Positions 53,934 to 62,257 of a stretch of DNA of 64,000 nt are shown piece by piece (position 1 is the first letter of the stretch; the number at the start of each line of letters is the position of its first letter). The stretch comes from Ligilactobacillus hayakitensis DSM 18933 = JCM 14209. Its GTDB lineage: Bacteria > Bacillota > Bacilli > Lactobacillales > Lactobacillaceae. A program made the position numbers and the translations under genes. Location of the stretch: positions 1-64,000 of the forward strand of contig NZ_BAML01000004.1 in NCBI RefSeq assembly GCF_000615845.1, in the 5' to 3' direction. Under the pieces are notes generated by a model, which saw only the letters and a list, made by a program, of their open reading frames with translations, made no database searches and had not been told where the DNA came from.

Positions 53934-54713
53934 TTATCCACCTCCATTCTGCATTTCTCTATTTAGGATTGATTCAAACGTCCTATCTAATTCCTTTTGT
54001 GGTAAAGGATCATTTGAATTCTCGTTTGCTATGTTTACTAATTTATAAGCTAACCGTGGTTTAACTGATCTAAAAAATAACGCTCCGCATAAGGCAGCTA
54101 AAGCTTTATTTCTTTGACCTTGATTTCCTAAACCGCTTGCTATGGTTTCTAGTACATCTGTAGTTGAATTACGTTCTCTAGTTAGATTTAAATCTTCACT
54201 AACTCTATTGGGATGACCTTTAGAAGCTCTAGATTGATTAATAGTTCTAATCAAATCTATTGGAGCTTTGACAATTGGTTTTTTATTCTCCCACGAATAA
54301 CCATCACTAGGTGCAACTACTACATAATTATTAGGATGTGCTTTTATGTCGATTCCAGGTTGCCAAGCTATCATTTGATGTAGTGTCATTTCATCTCTTT
54401 TAAGATAAAATAACTGCTTACCACCATGCTTAGTTTTTTGAGATAGCGTTTCTGGAAACCATTCTTTAGGCAGTTGGTCAAATGAATTAAAGCCATCTGC
54501 TCCATTCTCGTGTGTATCGATATCCACTACAAAGAATTTATCAGTTTTTAAAGCTATGCTTGCAGTGGGATATTTTCTCCATAATTCCTTGATTTCATCT
54601 GCTGTTAAAGCTGGTCTATCAGCGAATTTAATCAATGGCTTTTTATTAAAAAGTGGTAGCACACTCAGCCCTTTAGCTTGATATGCCAGTGCTACATTTA
54701 CTAAATTCTTCAT
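53934..54713 (-). CDS. Bifunctional DNA primase/polymerase (prim-pol)
   Basis: Protein of 259 residues with AYQAKGLSVLPLFNKKPLIKF at the N-terminus, the metal site in FFVVDIDTHENGADGF, and HPNNYVVVAPSDGYSW, typical of the Prim-Pol domain. The helicase function found fused in larger homologues is supplied separately by VapE downstream. It makes primers for phage replication. Confidence 0.85.
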   Translation of the reverse strand: MKNLVNVALAYQAKGLSVLPLFNKKPLIKFADRPALTADEIKELWRKYPTASIALKTDKFFVVDIDTHENGADGFNSFDQLPKEWFPETLSQKTKHGGKQLFYLKRDEMTLHQMIAWQPGIDIKAHPNNYVVVAPSDGYSWENKKPIVKAPIDLIRTINQSRASKGHPNRVSEDLNLTRERNSTTDVLETIASGLGNQGQRNKALAALCGALFFRSVKPRLAYKLVNIANENSNDPLPQKELDRTFESILNREMQNGGG

Positions 54714-54778
54714 AGCAAATCCTTTCTAACGGGCATCTCACCCGTTCGGTAGTCTAGAGTTACTGCTCCATTTAGTCT

Positions 54779-55282
54779 TTAGAATGGAAGGTCGTCATCA
54801 TCAACAGTAATTTGATCTGGTTCGTCTGCTTCTTCAAAATCATAATTACGATATGGATATTGAGGATTCTTCTTGTTTTCACTAACTGTTAAATGCATTA
54901 GAACAGTTCTGCCTTCAGCTAAAGCCAATGCATTAGCCAAAGTTTCAATGTCTTCCCAATCTTGATCTTGAAGTTCAATACCTGAGTTAGATGCTAACTT
55001 AGCAATCAATTTGATGTTACGCCCAAGAATTGGATTAGGATTTCCTTTGGCAGTGGTTTCATCTAAACTCAAATTAACAAATTCTTTTTGGCCGGCATAG
55101 TCACCTTCTAAAACTTGAACTCTAATTGATAATTGTTCAGACCCCCATGGAGTATCTTGGTTCTTGATGTTATCAATCATTACGACATAATCTCCAGAAG
55201 GTAGTCCTTCAAAACTATTTACACTTCCTTTTTTTGTGTCAAATCCTTCTAAAGCCTTAGCTGCTGCGTCTCTTAATCCCAT
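54779..55282 (-). CDS. DUF669 protein (SSB-like)
   Basis: Protein of 167 residues with DTPWGSEQLSIRVQVLEGDYAGQKEFVNLSLDE and an acidic C-terminal end (DEPDQITVDDDDLPF) like single-strand-binding proteins. DUF669 proteins lie between the AAA ATPase and prim-pol genes in many LAB phages and are likely to bind ssDNA in replication or recombination. Confidence 0.82.
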   Translation of the reverse strand: MGLRDAAAKALEGFDTKKGSVNSFEGLPSGDYVVMIDNIKNQDTPWGSEQLSIRVQVLEGDYAGQKEFVNLSLDETTAKGNPNPILGRNIKLIAKLASNSGIELQDQDWEDIETLANALALAEGRTVLMHLTVSENKKNPQYPYRNYDFEEADEPDQITVDDDDLPF

Positions 55283-56046
55283 TATTCTTTACCTACCTTT
55301 ACTTCTTTTTCTGTTTCAATTTTGTCTACAATTTTCTTTTGCTCTTTAATTGGAGTTTTAACAGGTTTGTCAAATACTCCTACAACGTTATCTAAGATTC
55401 TTAAAATATCTTTGTCATCAATTTCTTCACGTACATAATGTGTGCGTCTATCAGTAACTCTTCTGATATAGTTCTTCCCTCTGCGTTTAGTTTGGATAAC
55501 TAAATCACAGTTGCCGTTAACAATGTTGTAGTACTTAGTTTTAAGACTAGGCACTTCAATGTCACTTTCTCCGACGGTTGTAACCCTTGAAATATAAACA
55601 ACGTTCAAAGGCAGCGATTTAAGCTCTACTACAAAACTTTGTAACACGCTGTTAAATGCTGAGTAACCTTTCCCATATGGAATGTCTGCTAAATTTTGAA
55701 CGTCATTCTCATAACAAATAGCTTGTTCAATCATGACTGTTAGATCATCAATAACGTCGATTACAATTGTTTTATAACCAGGATTCCTAGTTTTAAGTTC
55801 TAAAATAATCTCGTCTAATTGGTTAATTACAGAACGCTTGAGTTTTCCTTGAGCATCCCTAACGTTTGATAATTGAATATCTTGCGCCGGAATCATTTCT
55901 GAGTTTCCATCTGTATTTAAAAATAGTGGTACTGGAAATCTCTCAGCCAGATAAGATTTACCTGACATAGTATCTCCGAAAATGAAGAAGTTTCTAGGAA
56001 TTCTTCTAACCTTTTTCTGTCTATTAAGCGGTGGTAAAATTGACAC
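55282..56046 (-). CDS. AAA-type phage nucleotide-binding protein
   Basis: RecA-like ATPase of 254 residues with Walker A FIFGDTMSGKSYLAERF and Walker B KTIVIDVIDDL. It resembles Sak4-like/phage nucleotide-binding proteins that act in recombination with an SSB partner, here DUF669. The genes overlap by one base. Confidence 0.82.
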   Translation of the reverse strand: MSILPPLNRQKKVRRIPRNFFIFGDTMSGKSYLAERFPVPLFLNTDGNSEMIPAQDIQLSNVRDAQGKLKRSVINQLDEIILELKTRNPGYKTIVIDVIDDLTVMIEQAICYENDVQNLADIPYGKGYSAFNSVLQSFVVELKSLPLNVVYISRVTTVGESDIEVPSLKTKYYNIVNGNCDLVIQTKRRGKNYIRRVTDRRTHYVREEIDDKDILRILDNVVGVFDKPVKTPIKEQKKIVDKIETEKEVKVGKE

Positions 56047-56060
56047 TTTTAATCATCCTT

Positions 56061-57428
56061 TCATTTGATAAAGCCTCGCTGCTTAGCATAAAAGTAAGCC
56101 CACCCTGGCTTGTACCCTTTCAACTCTGCATAAGCCTTAACCTCAACGTAAGTCTTTAAGTCTGAAGGTCGCTTGTCTACTACGTTATTAGCGACTTTAT
56201 CATTTATGATTTTTTTAAACATTTCTTTCCTGCGTGCTACAACCTTTTTCAATTCTGCTTTATCAACTACTTCAATTTTTCTTTCTTCAACTAAGTCAGC
56301 CCCACAAAACGGACATGTATTCCCGTTCCTGTAAAAAGCTGCAAAACAACTAAGACATGTTGATACTGGTTGAATCTTGGGTCTATTGCTTTCTTTCTGT
56401 TTCTTAGTTCCTTCTAAGCTCCAGTACCTATCTTGAGTAGGTAAACCAAATCTTTGAACATTTCCAACTTGATCAATGATAATAGCTGTTTTACCTTCTC
56501 GAGGATTCATTGACCGCATGGCGAACTGTAGGTACAAAGATAGCGATTGGGTCGGCCTAAGCATGATTACACAGTCAACGTTTGGCAAATCTAATCCTTC
56601 AGTAAACAATTCGGCATTCGTAACTATCCTTACCTTTCCGGCTCGATAGTCTTTGATAATTTGGTCTCGTTCTGCTTTAGGAGTAGTACCAGACACTGCT
56701 TTGGCTAAGATACCTCGCTGGCAGAACTGCTTAGCTAATCTCTCAGCAGATTCAACATTGTAGGTATAAGCTATTGCTTGTTTGCCATTTGCTAACTTGA
56801 GATACTGGTCAACTGTTCTACCGTAAATCTTAGGTTTAAAGGCATCCCTAATGGATTCTTCGTCATAGTCACCTGTACGCTTAGTTTTTAGTTTTGAAGT
56901 ATCTAAAGCAACTGGTGCATAGTAATCTACTGGAGCTAGAAATTGATTATCAATCAGCCACGAAATAGGCTTACCAACAATTAAGTCATCTGCTACATCT
57001 TCAAACCCTTCTCCATTTAGTCTTACTGGTGTAGCTGTAAAAAGTAACTTTAAAGCGTCTGGAAACGTCTCAAGGATTCTACGATAACTTCTAGCTAGAA
57101 CATGATGAGCCTCGTCTACGAAAATGATAGTAGGCTTAGAAAGAGTATCCACACGTCTAGTAAATGTTTGAACCATCCCTATTTGAGTTAGAGACATATC
57201 AACTTCATTAGCCTTGAAAGTTTTGGTAACTTGATCTACAATTTCTTTTCTATGAACCATGAACATCACTCGATTACCTTTTTTAGTAGCACGTCTGGCA
57301 ATCTCGGACATAATCACAGTCTTGCCTGTTCGAGGTGGTGACTGAACAATTATGGAGTGATGTCCTTTCTTGACGGAATCATATATGTTTTTAATTGATT
57401 CCAATTGATAATCTCTCAATTTAAACAT
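56061..57428 (-). CDS. DEAD/DEAH-box helicase with C-terminal zinc finger
   Basis: Superfamily 2 helicase of 455 residues: motif I QSPPRTGKTVIMSEIA, motif II IIFVDEAHHV, motif III FTATPVRL, and motif VI QFAMRSMNPREGKTAIIID. A zinc finger, CLSCFAAFYRNGNTCPFCGA, lies near residue 350–370. Usual member of this replication module, between Gp157 and the AAA ATPase. Confidence 0.9.
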   Translation of the reverse strand: MFKLRDYQLESIKNIYDSVKKGHHSIIVQSPPRTGKTVIMSEIARRATKKGNRVMFMVHRKEIVDQVTKTFKANEVDMSLTQIGMVQTFTRRVDTLSKPTIIFVDEAHHVLARSYRRILETFPDALKLLFTATPVRLNGEGFEDVADDLIVGKPISWLIDNQFLAPVDYYAPVALDTSKLKTKRTGDYDEESIRDAFKPKIYGRTVDQYLKLANGKQAIAYTYNVESAERLAKQFCQRGILAKAVSGTTPKAERDQIIKDYRAGKVRIVTNAELFTEGLDLPNVDCVIMLRPTQSLSLYLQFAMRSMNPREGKTAIIIDQVGNVQRFGLPTQDRYWSLEGTKKQKESNRPKIQPVSTCLSCFAAFYRNGNTCPFCGADLVEERKIEVVDKAELKKVVARRKEMFKKIINDKVANNVVDKRPSDLKTYVEVKAYAELKGYKPGWAYFYAKQRGFIK

Positions 57429-57907
57429 TACTTAATCACTGTTCCTCTATTGGCCTTAAGGTGAACACCTGGAACTTCTTGTCCATTTTTTAAAACCTTA
57501 TATAGTTCTTTCTTATCAGCAGTAACTTCTGTTTTAGTTTGTTTAAATTCTTCTGGTACATTATCTAGACTATCTACAATAACTGATGCCTTATAATTTC
57601 TAGGCTTCAAAATGTGATTTTCAGTTTGCAATTCTTTGATGCCTGCATCATCTAATGCTTGTGTCATGTAATTTTGCAAAGAACGATTTAAGTTGTTAAG
57701 TGACGTTTGCTTTGCTCTTAAATCTTTGAGTTTTTCAGACAGCCAATCAAGTTGCATCTTGTTTTTTTCAATCCAATAAGCAATATTGTCTAGCTTCAAT
57801 TCTCTGGTGTCGTTGATTGAGTCCAAGGTGTCAGATAGTGTTTCTGGATCTAAGTCCTCGCGTTCTTCTAACTCTCTGTACGTTTGGTTTAAGTCAAATA
57901 AGTTCAT
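57428..57907 (-). CDS. Siphovirus Gp157-family protein
   Basis: Protein of 159 residues, mostly coiled coil at the N-terminus (LNQTYRELEEREDLDPETLSDTLDSI), then a beta-rich end (YKASVIVDSLDNVPEEF). Gp157 proteins stand at the head of the replication operon. The family has been linked to phage resistance in streptococci; its molecular role is unclear. Confidence 0.85.
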   Translation of the reverse strand: MNLFDLNQTYRELEEREDLDPETLSDTLDSINDTRELKLDNIAYWIEKNKMQLDWLSEKLKDLRAKQTSLNNLNRSLQNYMTQALDDAGIKELQTENHILKPRNYKASVIVDSLDNVPEEFKQTKTEVTADKKELYKVLKNGQEVPGVHLKANRGTVIK

Positions 57908-58125
57908 TACTTGGTTCCTCCTATTGGTTTTAATAGTTCTTCTAATGCTTCTCTATCATTAGATTCAAGATCAAAATAATTAAGTTGATAGAAAGCTCTG
58001 ATTACTAAAAACTTCTCAACATCACTATCTAGTGATTTCGTGAAATTGAATAATGTGTTAAAATTAATGTTGGTAATTTTTATTTTTTCAGTGGCTGCAA
58101 CCACTGAATTTTTTTGTTCTACCAC
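57907..58125 (-). CDS. Small early protein before Gp157 (72 aa)
   Basis: MVEQKNSVVAATEKIKITNINF, then SLDSDVEKFLVIRAFYQLNYFDLESNDREALEELL. No recognised family. GTG 58125 is placed by AAAGGAGGTGAG directly upstream; ATG 58143 would put this site inside the gene. Confidence 0.55.
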   Translation of the reverse strand: MVEQKNSVVAATEKIKITNINFNTLFNFTKSLDSDVEKFLVIRAFYQLNYFDLESNDREALEELLKPIGGTK

Positions 58126-58164
58126 AATCTCACCTCCTTTCATTGATAGCTAATTATCTAAGAA

Positions 58165-58428
58165 TCATTTTCTTTTAATGGAGTCGTATACTACTTTGCC
58201 AGCAAGTGGCAAAGTAACAAGTACTACACAAAATATCGTTTGTTTGCTAAACGGGTTTTGCAAAAAACTTAAAATTAACATGCCAAAAGCGACAAGAGTT
58301 GTTGTTCTGTAATTAATCATCCTTCTCACCTCCTTTAAATTCGTAAAAATATTCTTGATCCAACTAACCAAAGCAAAAATTATTACATAAGCTATACACG
58401 CTACAATCACTGCTAAACCTGGTTCCAT
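58165..58428 (-). CDS. Membrane protein with strong internal start site (87 aa)
   Basis: Two or three spans: LAVIVACIAYVIIFALVSWI, then TLVAFGMLILSFLQN and FCVVLVTLPLAGKVVY. AAAGGAGGTGAG stands directly before an in-frame ATG at 58320, so a 51-residue second product (MINYRTTTLVAFGML...) is likely, perhaps the main one. Function unknown. Confidence 0.5.
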   Translation of the reverse strand: MEPGLAVIVACIAYVIIFALVSWIKNIFTNLKEVRRMINYRTTTLVAFGMLILSFLQNPFSKQTIFCVVLVTLPLAGKVVYDSIKRK

Positions 58429-58438
58429 TAGGTCACCT

Positions 58439-58648
58439 CTAATTTCTTTGTTTAGATTTCCATATTAAAAATTGTTGAAAATATTCTTCTATTATCCAAA
58501 TTTCATGCGTTGTTACTTCGACATACCCTTCCGAAAATCTAGATACTTTAAACTCTTTCATTCTGGCTTGATAAACCGAAGGCGAATATTTGTACTTTTT
58601 TACAAAATCTTTCTTCCGCAACATGTTATAGTATTCCACATCGCTCAC
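58439..58648 (-). CDS. Small early protein, possibly DNA-binding (69 aa)
   Basis: MSDVEYYNMLRKKDFVKKYKYSPS, then MKEFKVSRFSEGYVEVTTHEIWIIEEYFQQF. The layout of a helix pair followed by beta strands resembles excisionase-like or MerR-type small proteins, but no firm match can be made. It lies just after the antirepressor gene. Confidence 0.5.
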   Translation of the reverse strand: MSDVEYYNMLRKKDFVKKYKYSPSVYQARMKEFKVSRFSEGYVEVTTHEIWIIEEYFQQFLIWKSKQRN

Positions 58649-58662
58649 CTACCTTACTTACC

Positions 58663-59436
58663 TTAATAAGCCTTCATCTTTTCTAACGTTGATTCACTTG
58701 GTTCCCAATTAACTAATGCTTCCGCAATGGCTGTAAAATGCTTCTGTTTGATTAATGTTCTTGCAGGAACTCCCGCAGCTTTTAAAATTGCATTATTTAA
58801 ATCCCATCTCAACAAAGCAACTTGGTTTTTGTTGTAAATTTGATGTTGACTAAGATATCGATCTAGCTTTTGACCAATCTTTCTAGATAACACTTGATAA
58901 TCTTTAGAAGATATTGGCGTGTTATCTTGAACATCTTTTGTTTCTTGTTTAGCCATTGCTAACTTAACTTGATTCTCTTCTTGCTCTTCAATCCAACGCT
59001 TAGCACGTTGAACTGGATCAGTAATCATATATGAATCTTGCTTTTGGATGACGTATCTCATATTGAAGTAGTTATCCACCAACTCGTCATAGATTTCCCA
59101 AGCCTTGTCATCTTCAAGAATTTTGAGTAATTTAGCGTATCCTCGTTCTGAAAGGAGGTAAATATTGTTAGCATTACCCCATTGTGCTTTGGTAAATCCA
59201 TATTCCGAAAACACATCACTGTGTGTGATTTGTTTTAGATCAAGAATATCTATCCCAGTTTTAAAACGTTTGATATTTCTATTAATCGTTTGATTTACGG
59301 TTCTCGTTTCTAAGTTATGAATAACCGCAATGTCTCTAACTAACATTGCTTTTTTATTCTCACCAAAACCGCCTTCGATTCCAGTAAATTTAAAGTTTCC
59401 GATTTTTTCAGTTCCCAAAATCTTAAGTTCATTCAT
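58663..59436 (-). CDS. ORF6N/ORF6C antirepressor
   Basis: Protein of 257 residues. An ORF6N domain (about 15–120; MLVRDIAVIHNLETRTVNQTINRN, IYLLSERGYAKLLKI) is followed by an ORF6C-type helical domain (YQVLSRKIGQKLDRYLSQHQIYNK). Such proteins counter the phage repressor and drive induction. ATG 59436 follows AAAGGG. Confidence 0.83.
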   Translation of the reverse strand: MNELKILGTEKIGNFKFTGIEGGFGENKKAMLVRDIAVIHNLETRTVNQTINRNIKRFKTGIDILDLKQITHSDVFSEYGFTKAQWGNANNIYLLSERGYAKLLKILEDDKAWEIYDELVDNYFNMRYVIQKQDSYMITDPVQRAKRWIEEQEENQVKLAMAKQETKDVQDNTPISSKDYQVLSRKIGQKLDRYLSQHQIYNKNQVALLRWDLNNAILKAAGVPARTLIKQKHFTAIAEALVNWEPSESTLEKMKAY

Positions 59437-59499
59437 TGTGTTCATCCCTTTCTTAAAACAACTATAAAGCGTTAAAATCCATTAATTTTGATGATTTTA

Positions 59500-59706
59500 C
59501 TATTTTGTGTAGTTGAAAGCTGTAAAAAAAATTTCTTCTTTGGGAACACCAAAAAAGTCTTCTACTTTCTGCATCATAAATGGTCTAGGATTAACTCTAC
59601 CCGTCTCCCACGCTGAAATCACTTTCTGTGTGGTTCCTAATGCTTCAGCTAAATCTTCTTGTGTTAAATCATGCTCAGCTCTCAAAACTTTTAATTTTGT
59701 AGCCAT
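59500..59706 (-). CDS. Cro-like XRE-family regulator
   Basis: Helix-turn-helix protein of 68 residues (LRAEHDLTQEDLAEALGTTQKVISAWETGRVNPRP). First gene of the leftward lytic run toward the antirepressor, and divergent from the DUF2513 gene. It is separated from the cI-like gene by more than 1 kb, which is unusual for a Cro. Confidence 0.8.
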   Translation of the reverse strand: MATKLKVLRAEHDLTQEDLAEALGTTQKVISAWETGRVNPRPFMMQKVEDFFGVPKEEIFFTAFNYTK

Positions 59707-59739
59707 TTTTAATCATCTCGCTTTCTATTTTATCTTTGA

Positions 59740-59745
59740 TATAAT
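59740..59745 (+). promoter_or_regulatory. -10 element upstream of the DUF2513 gene
   Basis: Perfect TATAAT in the 73-bp divergent gap, 35 bp before the start codon. No convincing -35 at 17 bp. Confidence 0.4.
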
Positions 59746-59779
59746 TTGTTTATCTCCTAGTGAAAGGAGGTGTAGTTTT

Positions 59780-60160
59780 ATGAAGTTAAATCCTGATTGT
59801 ATACGTGATATTTTGTTAGCTGTAGAAGATACATCTAGTTATGGTAAAATCATTTCCAGTTTTGAATTATATAAATCAAAGTCTCTATCAAATTATTCTG
59901 AAAATGAAATTTTATATCATGTTCGTCAATTAGCTTGGTCTAAAATGCTTGAACAAACTGATTTTTATCTGGATAATTCTTTTTCTATTTTGGACTTATC
60001 CCCACAAGGACATGAATTTCTTAATAATATTCGTTCTGATGATAATTGGAATAAAACAAAAGAATTTTCTGGTAAACTAGGTTCATTCGCAATTTCTACA
60101 CTTCAATCAGTCGCTTCATCAGTTATGTCTATCAGTATCCAAAAGTATTTAGGTCTTTAG
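59780..60160 (+). CDS. DUF2513 phage protein
   Basis: Protein of 126 residues. It starts MKLNPDCIRDILLAVEDTSS, the family hallmark, and has a winged-helix-like middle (YSENEILYHVRQLAWSKML... DLSPQGHEFLNNIR). DUF2513 proteins are common in prophage immunity regions; the role is unknown. Start at 59780 is fixed by AAAGGAGGTG. The 3' end overlaps the converging 56-residue gene by 29 bp. Confidence 0.82.
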   Translation: MKLNPDCIRDILLAVEDTSSYGKIISSFELYKSKSLSNYSENEILYHVRQLAWSKMLEQTDFYLDNSFSILDLSPQGHEFLNNIRSDDNWNKTKEFSGKLGSFAISTLQSVASSVMSISIQKYLGL

Positions 60161-60302
60161 GTACTGCATCAAAGGTAAGAGTTACTTCAACAAGGTTTCC
60201 CTTACCTTTTTTTATATTCAAATTCTTAACTGCTTTAACTTCTTTTTCATCAATAAAAACTTTCTTATTTTTGACTTCAAACTCATTGAATGGTTTATTC
60301 AT
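60132..60302 (-). CDS. Small early protein (56 aa)
   Basis: MNKPFNEFEVKNKKVFIDEK, then KKGKGNLVEVTLTFDAVPKD. ATG 60302 follows TAGGAGGT. The beta-hairpin-like pattern resembles small phage proteins of unknown role. It converges on DUF2513. Confidence 0.6.
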   Translation of the reverse strand: MNKPFNEFEVKNKKVFIDEKEVKAVKNLNIKKGKGNLVEVTLTFDAVPKDLNTFGY

Positions 60303-60315
60303 TTTTTATTACCTC

Positions 60316-60459
60316 CTATTTTTTCTTCAATTCATCTAGATCTTTTTTTAGTTGTTCTTGTTCTTTTTTTAATTTCTTGATTTTGTTATCAAGATAAAAA
60401 TCAATTATTTTACTAACAATTACAACTACTAAGATCACATATAATAAAACTGTATTCAT
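60316..60459 (-). CDS. Small bitopic membrane protein (47 aa)
   Basis: MNTVLLYVILVVVIVSKIID, then a basic/acidic coiled coil (NKIKKLKKEQEQLKKDLDEL). No RBS is visible before ATG 60459; the frame opens at 60504. It is paired with the similar 50-residue gene upstream. A short hydrophobic peptide with charged tail could be a toxin or a superinfection factor, but this is open. Confidence 0.45.
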   Translation of the reverse strand: MNTVLLYVILVVVIVSKIIDFYLDNKIKKLKKEQEQLKKDLDELKKK

Positions 60460-60487
60460 AATTATTATTATGTTATGATGAGAGTGC

Positions 60488-60522
60488 CACAAATTAAGGG
60501 GCAAGCCCCTTTCATTGTGGTT
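60488..60522 (-). other. Strong hairpin between the small membrane-protein genes
   Basis: AAGGGG/CCCCTT stem with outer CCACAA/TTGTGG pairing. It has no T-run and so may control translation or stability of the following small gene. Confidence 0.6.
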
Positions 60523-60524
60523 AA

Positions 60525-60677
60525 TCAGAACTTTAATTTGCGTTTATATCTTAGTTCTGATTTTATTTTTTTATTTTCTAGTCTTAGTTTTTCGACTTCC
60601 AGATATTTCTTATATAGATTTAAGAATATATCTGTTATGAAGTAGATGGCTAAGGCTATTTTTATTACCTCATTCAT
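60525..60677 (-). CDS. Small bitopic membrane protein (50 aa)
   Basis: MNEVIKIALAIYFITDIFLN, then charged EVEKLRLENKKIKSELRYKRK. ATG 60677 follows GAAAGGAGAAAG. First gene of the leftward run from the switch region. Function unknown. Confidence 0.55.
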   Translation of the reverse strand: MNEVIKIALAIYFITDIFLNLYKKYLEVEKLRLENKKIKSELRYKRKLKF

Positions 60678-60729
60678 AACTTTCTCCTTTCTTTAGTTTT
60701 CGTAAAGCCCTTATCAACCTTACATGTAT

Positions 60730-60758
60730 ATAATATACTATTCTAAGTTGTATTTCAA
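60730..60758 (-). promoter_or_regulatory. Leftward promoter of the genetic switch
   Basis: TTGAAA (60758–60753), 17 bp, TATTAT (60735–60730) on the minus strand. A GTTG-TATTT-CAAC palindrome (60748–60759) overlaps the -35 and is a candidate operator. Confidence 0.65.
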
Positions 60759-60767
60759 CACTTTTTT

Positions 60768-60803
60768 CATTTTTTGTTGTTTTATTTTCTACATTTTGTT
60801 GTT
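60768..60803 (+). repeat. Direct repeats in the switch region
   Basis: CATTTTTTGTTGTT and CATTTTGTTGTT are spaced about 24 bp between the divergent promoters. They are possible repressor operators. Confidence 0.45.
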
Positions 60804-60822
60804 GACCCTATTAAAAGTAGTA

Positions 60823-60856
60823 TTTAACTGAAAAAAGTAATAAAATATAACTGAAA
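60823..60856 (+). promoter_or_regulatory. cI-like repressor promoter
   Basis: TTTAAC (60823–60828), 17 bp, TATAAC (60846–60851). TAACTGAAA occurs twice, 22 bp apart (60826 and 60848), once over each promoter element, and is a candidate autoregulatory site. Confidence 0.6.
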
Positions 60857-60882
60857 TTATTTTAATTAGGATGGTGATATTT

Positions 60883-61239
60883 ATGACTGCAAAAGATGTT
60901 GGGTTATTAGGATTAAGAATTAAAGAACTACGTAAAGAAAAAGGACTACGACAATCTGAACTTGCAACTACACTTCATGTTTCGCAACAAGCTGTAGGTT
61001 CTTGGGAAACTGGAAGAACTGTGCCTGGAGCTGATACATTAAATGTTCTAGCCGACTACTTCAACGTAACAACCGACTACTTATTAGGTCGGGATGGTAA
61101 GGAAGAAAACTCTACTGATACAAAAGACCTGTCGGAAATTATGAATAGCATTATGACCTACAACGGCAAGGAACTTAATCAGCATGATAAAGATGTCGTG
61201 GAAGGTCTTATCTCTGCTTACCTCAACAATAAAGAGTAG
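60883..61239 (+). CDS. cI-like / ImmR-type repressor
   Basis: Protein of 118 residues. XRE helix-turn-helix (LRKEKGLRQSELATTLHVSQQAVGSWETGRTVPGADTL, about 12–55) with a short C-terminal helical part. It lacks the LexA-like self-cleavage domain of lambda cI, and the next gene is an ImmA-type peptidase. This fits the ImmR/ImmA mode of induction. ATG 60883 behind GGATGGTG is preferred over ATG 60871. Confidence 0.87.
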   Translation: MTAKDVGLLGLRIKELRKEKGLRQSELATTLHVSQQAVGSWETGRTVPGADTLNVLADYFNVTTDYLLGRDGKEENSTDTKDLSEIMNSIMTYNGKELNQHDKDVVEGLISAYLNNKE

Positions 61240-61247
61240 GTGATTTT

Positions 61248-61634
61248 ATGGATAGTAGAATTAAAGCTCTGCTCTCTGAACAACAAATCACATTGAAATA
61301 TGACGAATTAGATTGTGGTGGCTTGTACGTGGATAAATTGAACTGGATAATTGTAGATAACCGTTTAAATGAACACGAACAAGAAAAAGTAATTCTACAT
61401 GAGTTAGGGCATGCTGCTAAGCAAAAAGGACTGTCAAACTTATACAATGCTACACCAGCCTTACATACAAAAATGGAAGCTGAAGCCAATCAGTTCATGA
61501 TTAGGGAAGAATTGGAAAATTACAGATCAGAATATGACGAATCCGAACTCAGCCCCGTTAAGTTCTTAGAAAGTTTCGGCCTCCCCCTCGCCTTTGAGCC
61601 ATATGTTTCTAAGATGTTGTCGGAGTTGTTATGA
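61248..61634 (+). CDS. ImmA/IrrE-type metallopeptidase
   Basis: Protein of 128 residues with zinc motif VILHELGHAAKQ and a downstream MEAEANQFM glutamate. It is known from ICEBs1 and related elements to cleave the adjacent repressor on DNA damage. It starts 8 bp after the repressor gene. Confidence 0.9.
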   Translation: MDSRIKALLSEQQITLKYDELDCGGLYVDKLNWIIVDNRLNEHEQEKVILHELGHAAKQKGLSNLYNATPALHTKMEAEANQFMIREELENYRSEYDESELSPVKFLESFGLPLAFEPYVSKMLSELL

Positions 61635-61697
61635 AATCGTAAAAAGTGATGATTTTAAAATTGTTGGTGTAGTTATTATTTAAAGGAGTGAATACTT

Positions 61698-62147
61698 ATG
61701 CTAAATGATATTGATATTTCTTTATTAGAGTTAAGAATTGGTAATTCAGAAGATGCTACCGTTCCTTATTTTGAATTAAATAATAGTGGTATTAATTGTA
61801 AAATTATAACATCTATGAAAGTTAACGAAAATTATTCTTTAGCCAATACTGATAGACTTATTTATCTAACAATAACCGCGGGTACTACACCACCTGATGA
61901 AATCTATCTTTCTCAAGAATTTACTGAAATTCCTAATTCTCAAGATATATTTTCTATACAATCTGATATTTTTATTGATAAAAAATATCTTATTGATGAA
62001 TATGAACATTTAAAATATGACTTTGCAAATGTCAGTTTCTCCTATACTCATAAGCATCCTGGAGAAATGGGAGTTGGTGAAAGTGTTAGAGTTGGTACAT
62101 TTTTCAAAACAAAGGTTCCTATTCTAGATATAAGAGGTGGAAGGTAA
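61698..62147 (+). CDS. Unknown protein in the lysogeny operon (149 aa)
   Basis: Beta-rich soluble protein (LLELRIGNSEDATVPYFELNN... SVRVGTFFKTKVPILDI). No signal peptide, span or known domain. RBS AAAGGAG. It lies after repressor and ImmA, a position often used by superinfection-immunity genes. The stop TAATG overlaps the next frame. Confidence 0.5.
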   Translation: MLNDIDISLLELRIGNSEDATVPYFELNNSGINCKIITSMKVNENYSLANTDRLIYLTITAGTTPPDEIYLSQEFTEIPNSQDIFSIQSDIFIDKKYLIDEYEHLKYDFANVSFSYTHKHPGEMGVGESVRVGTFFKTKVPILDIRGGR

Positions 62148-62257
62148 TGTCTAAAGAGTATATGAATTTAGTTTCTAAAAATAATGAATCTATTTCTCCT
62201 GGCTCTCCCTTAAGTTATAATGAAGATGAAAACTTGTCTAAAGGAGGCAGCGAGAAT

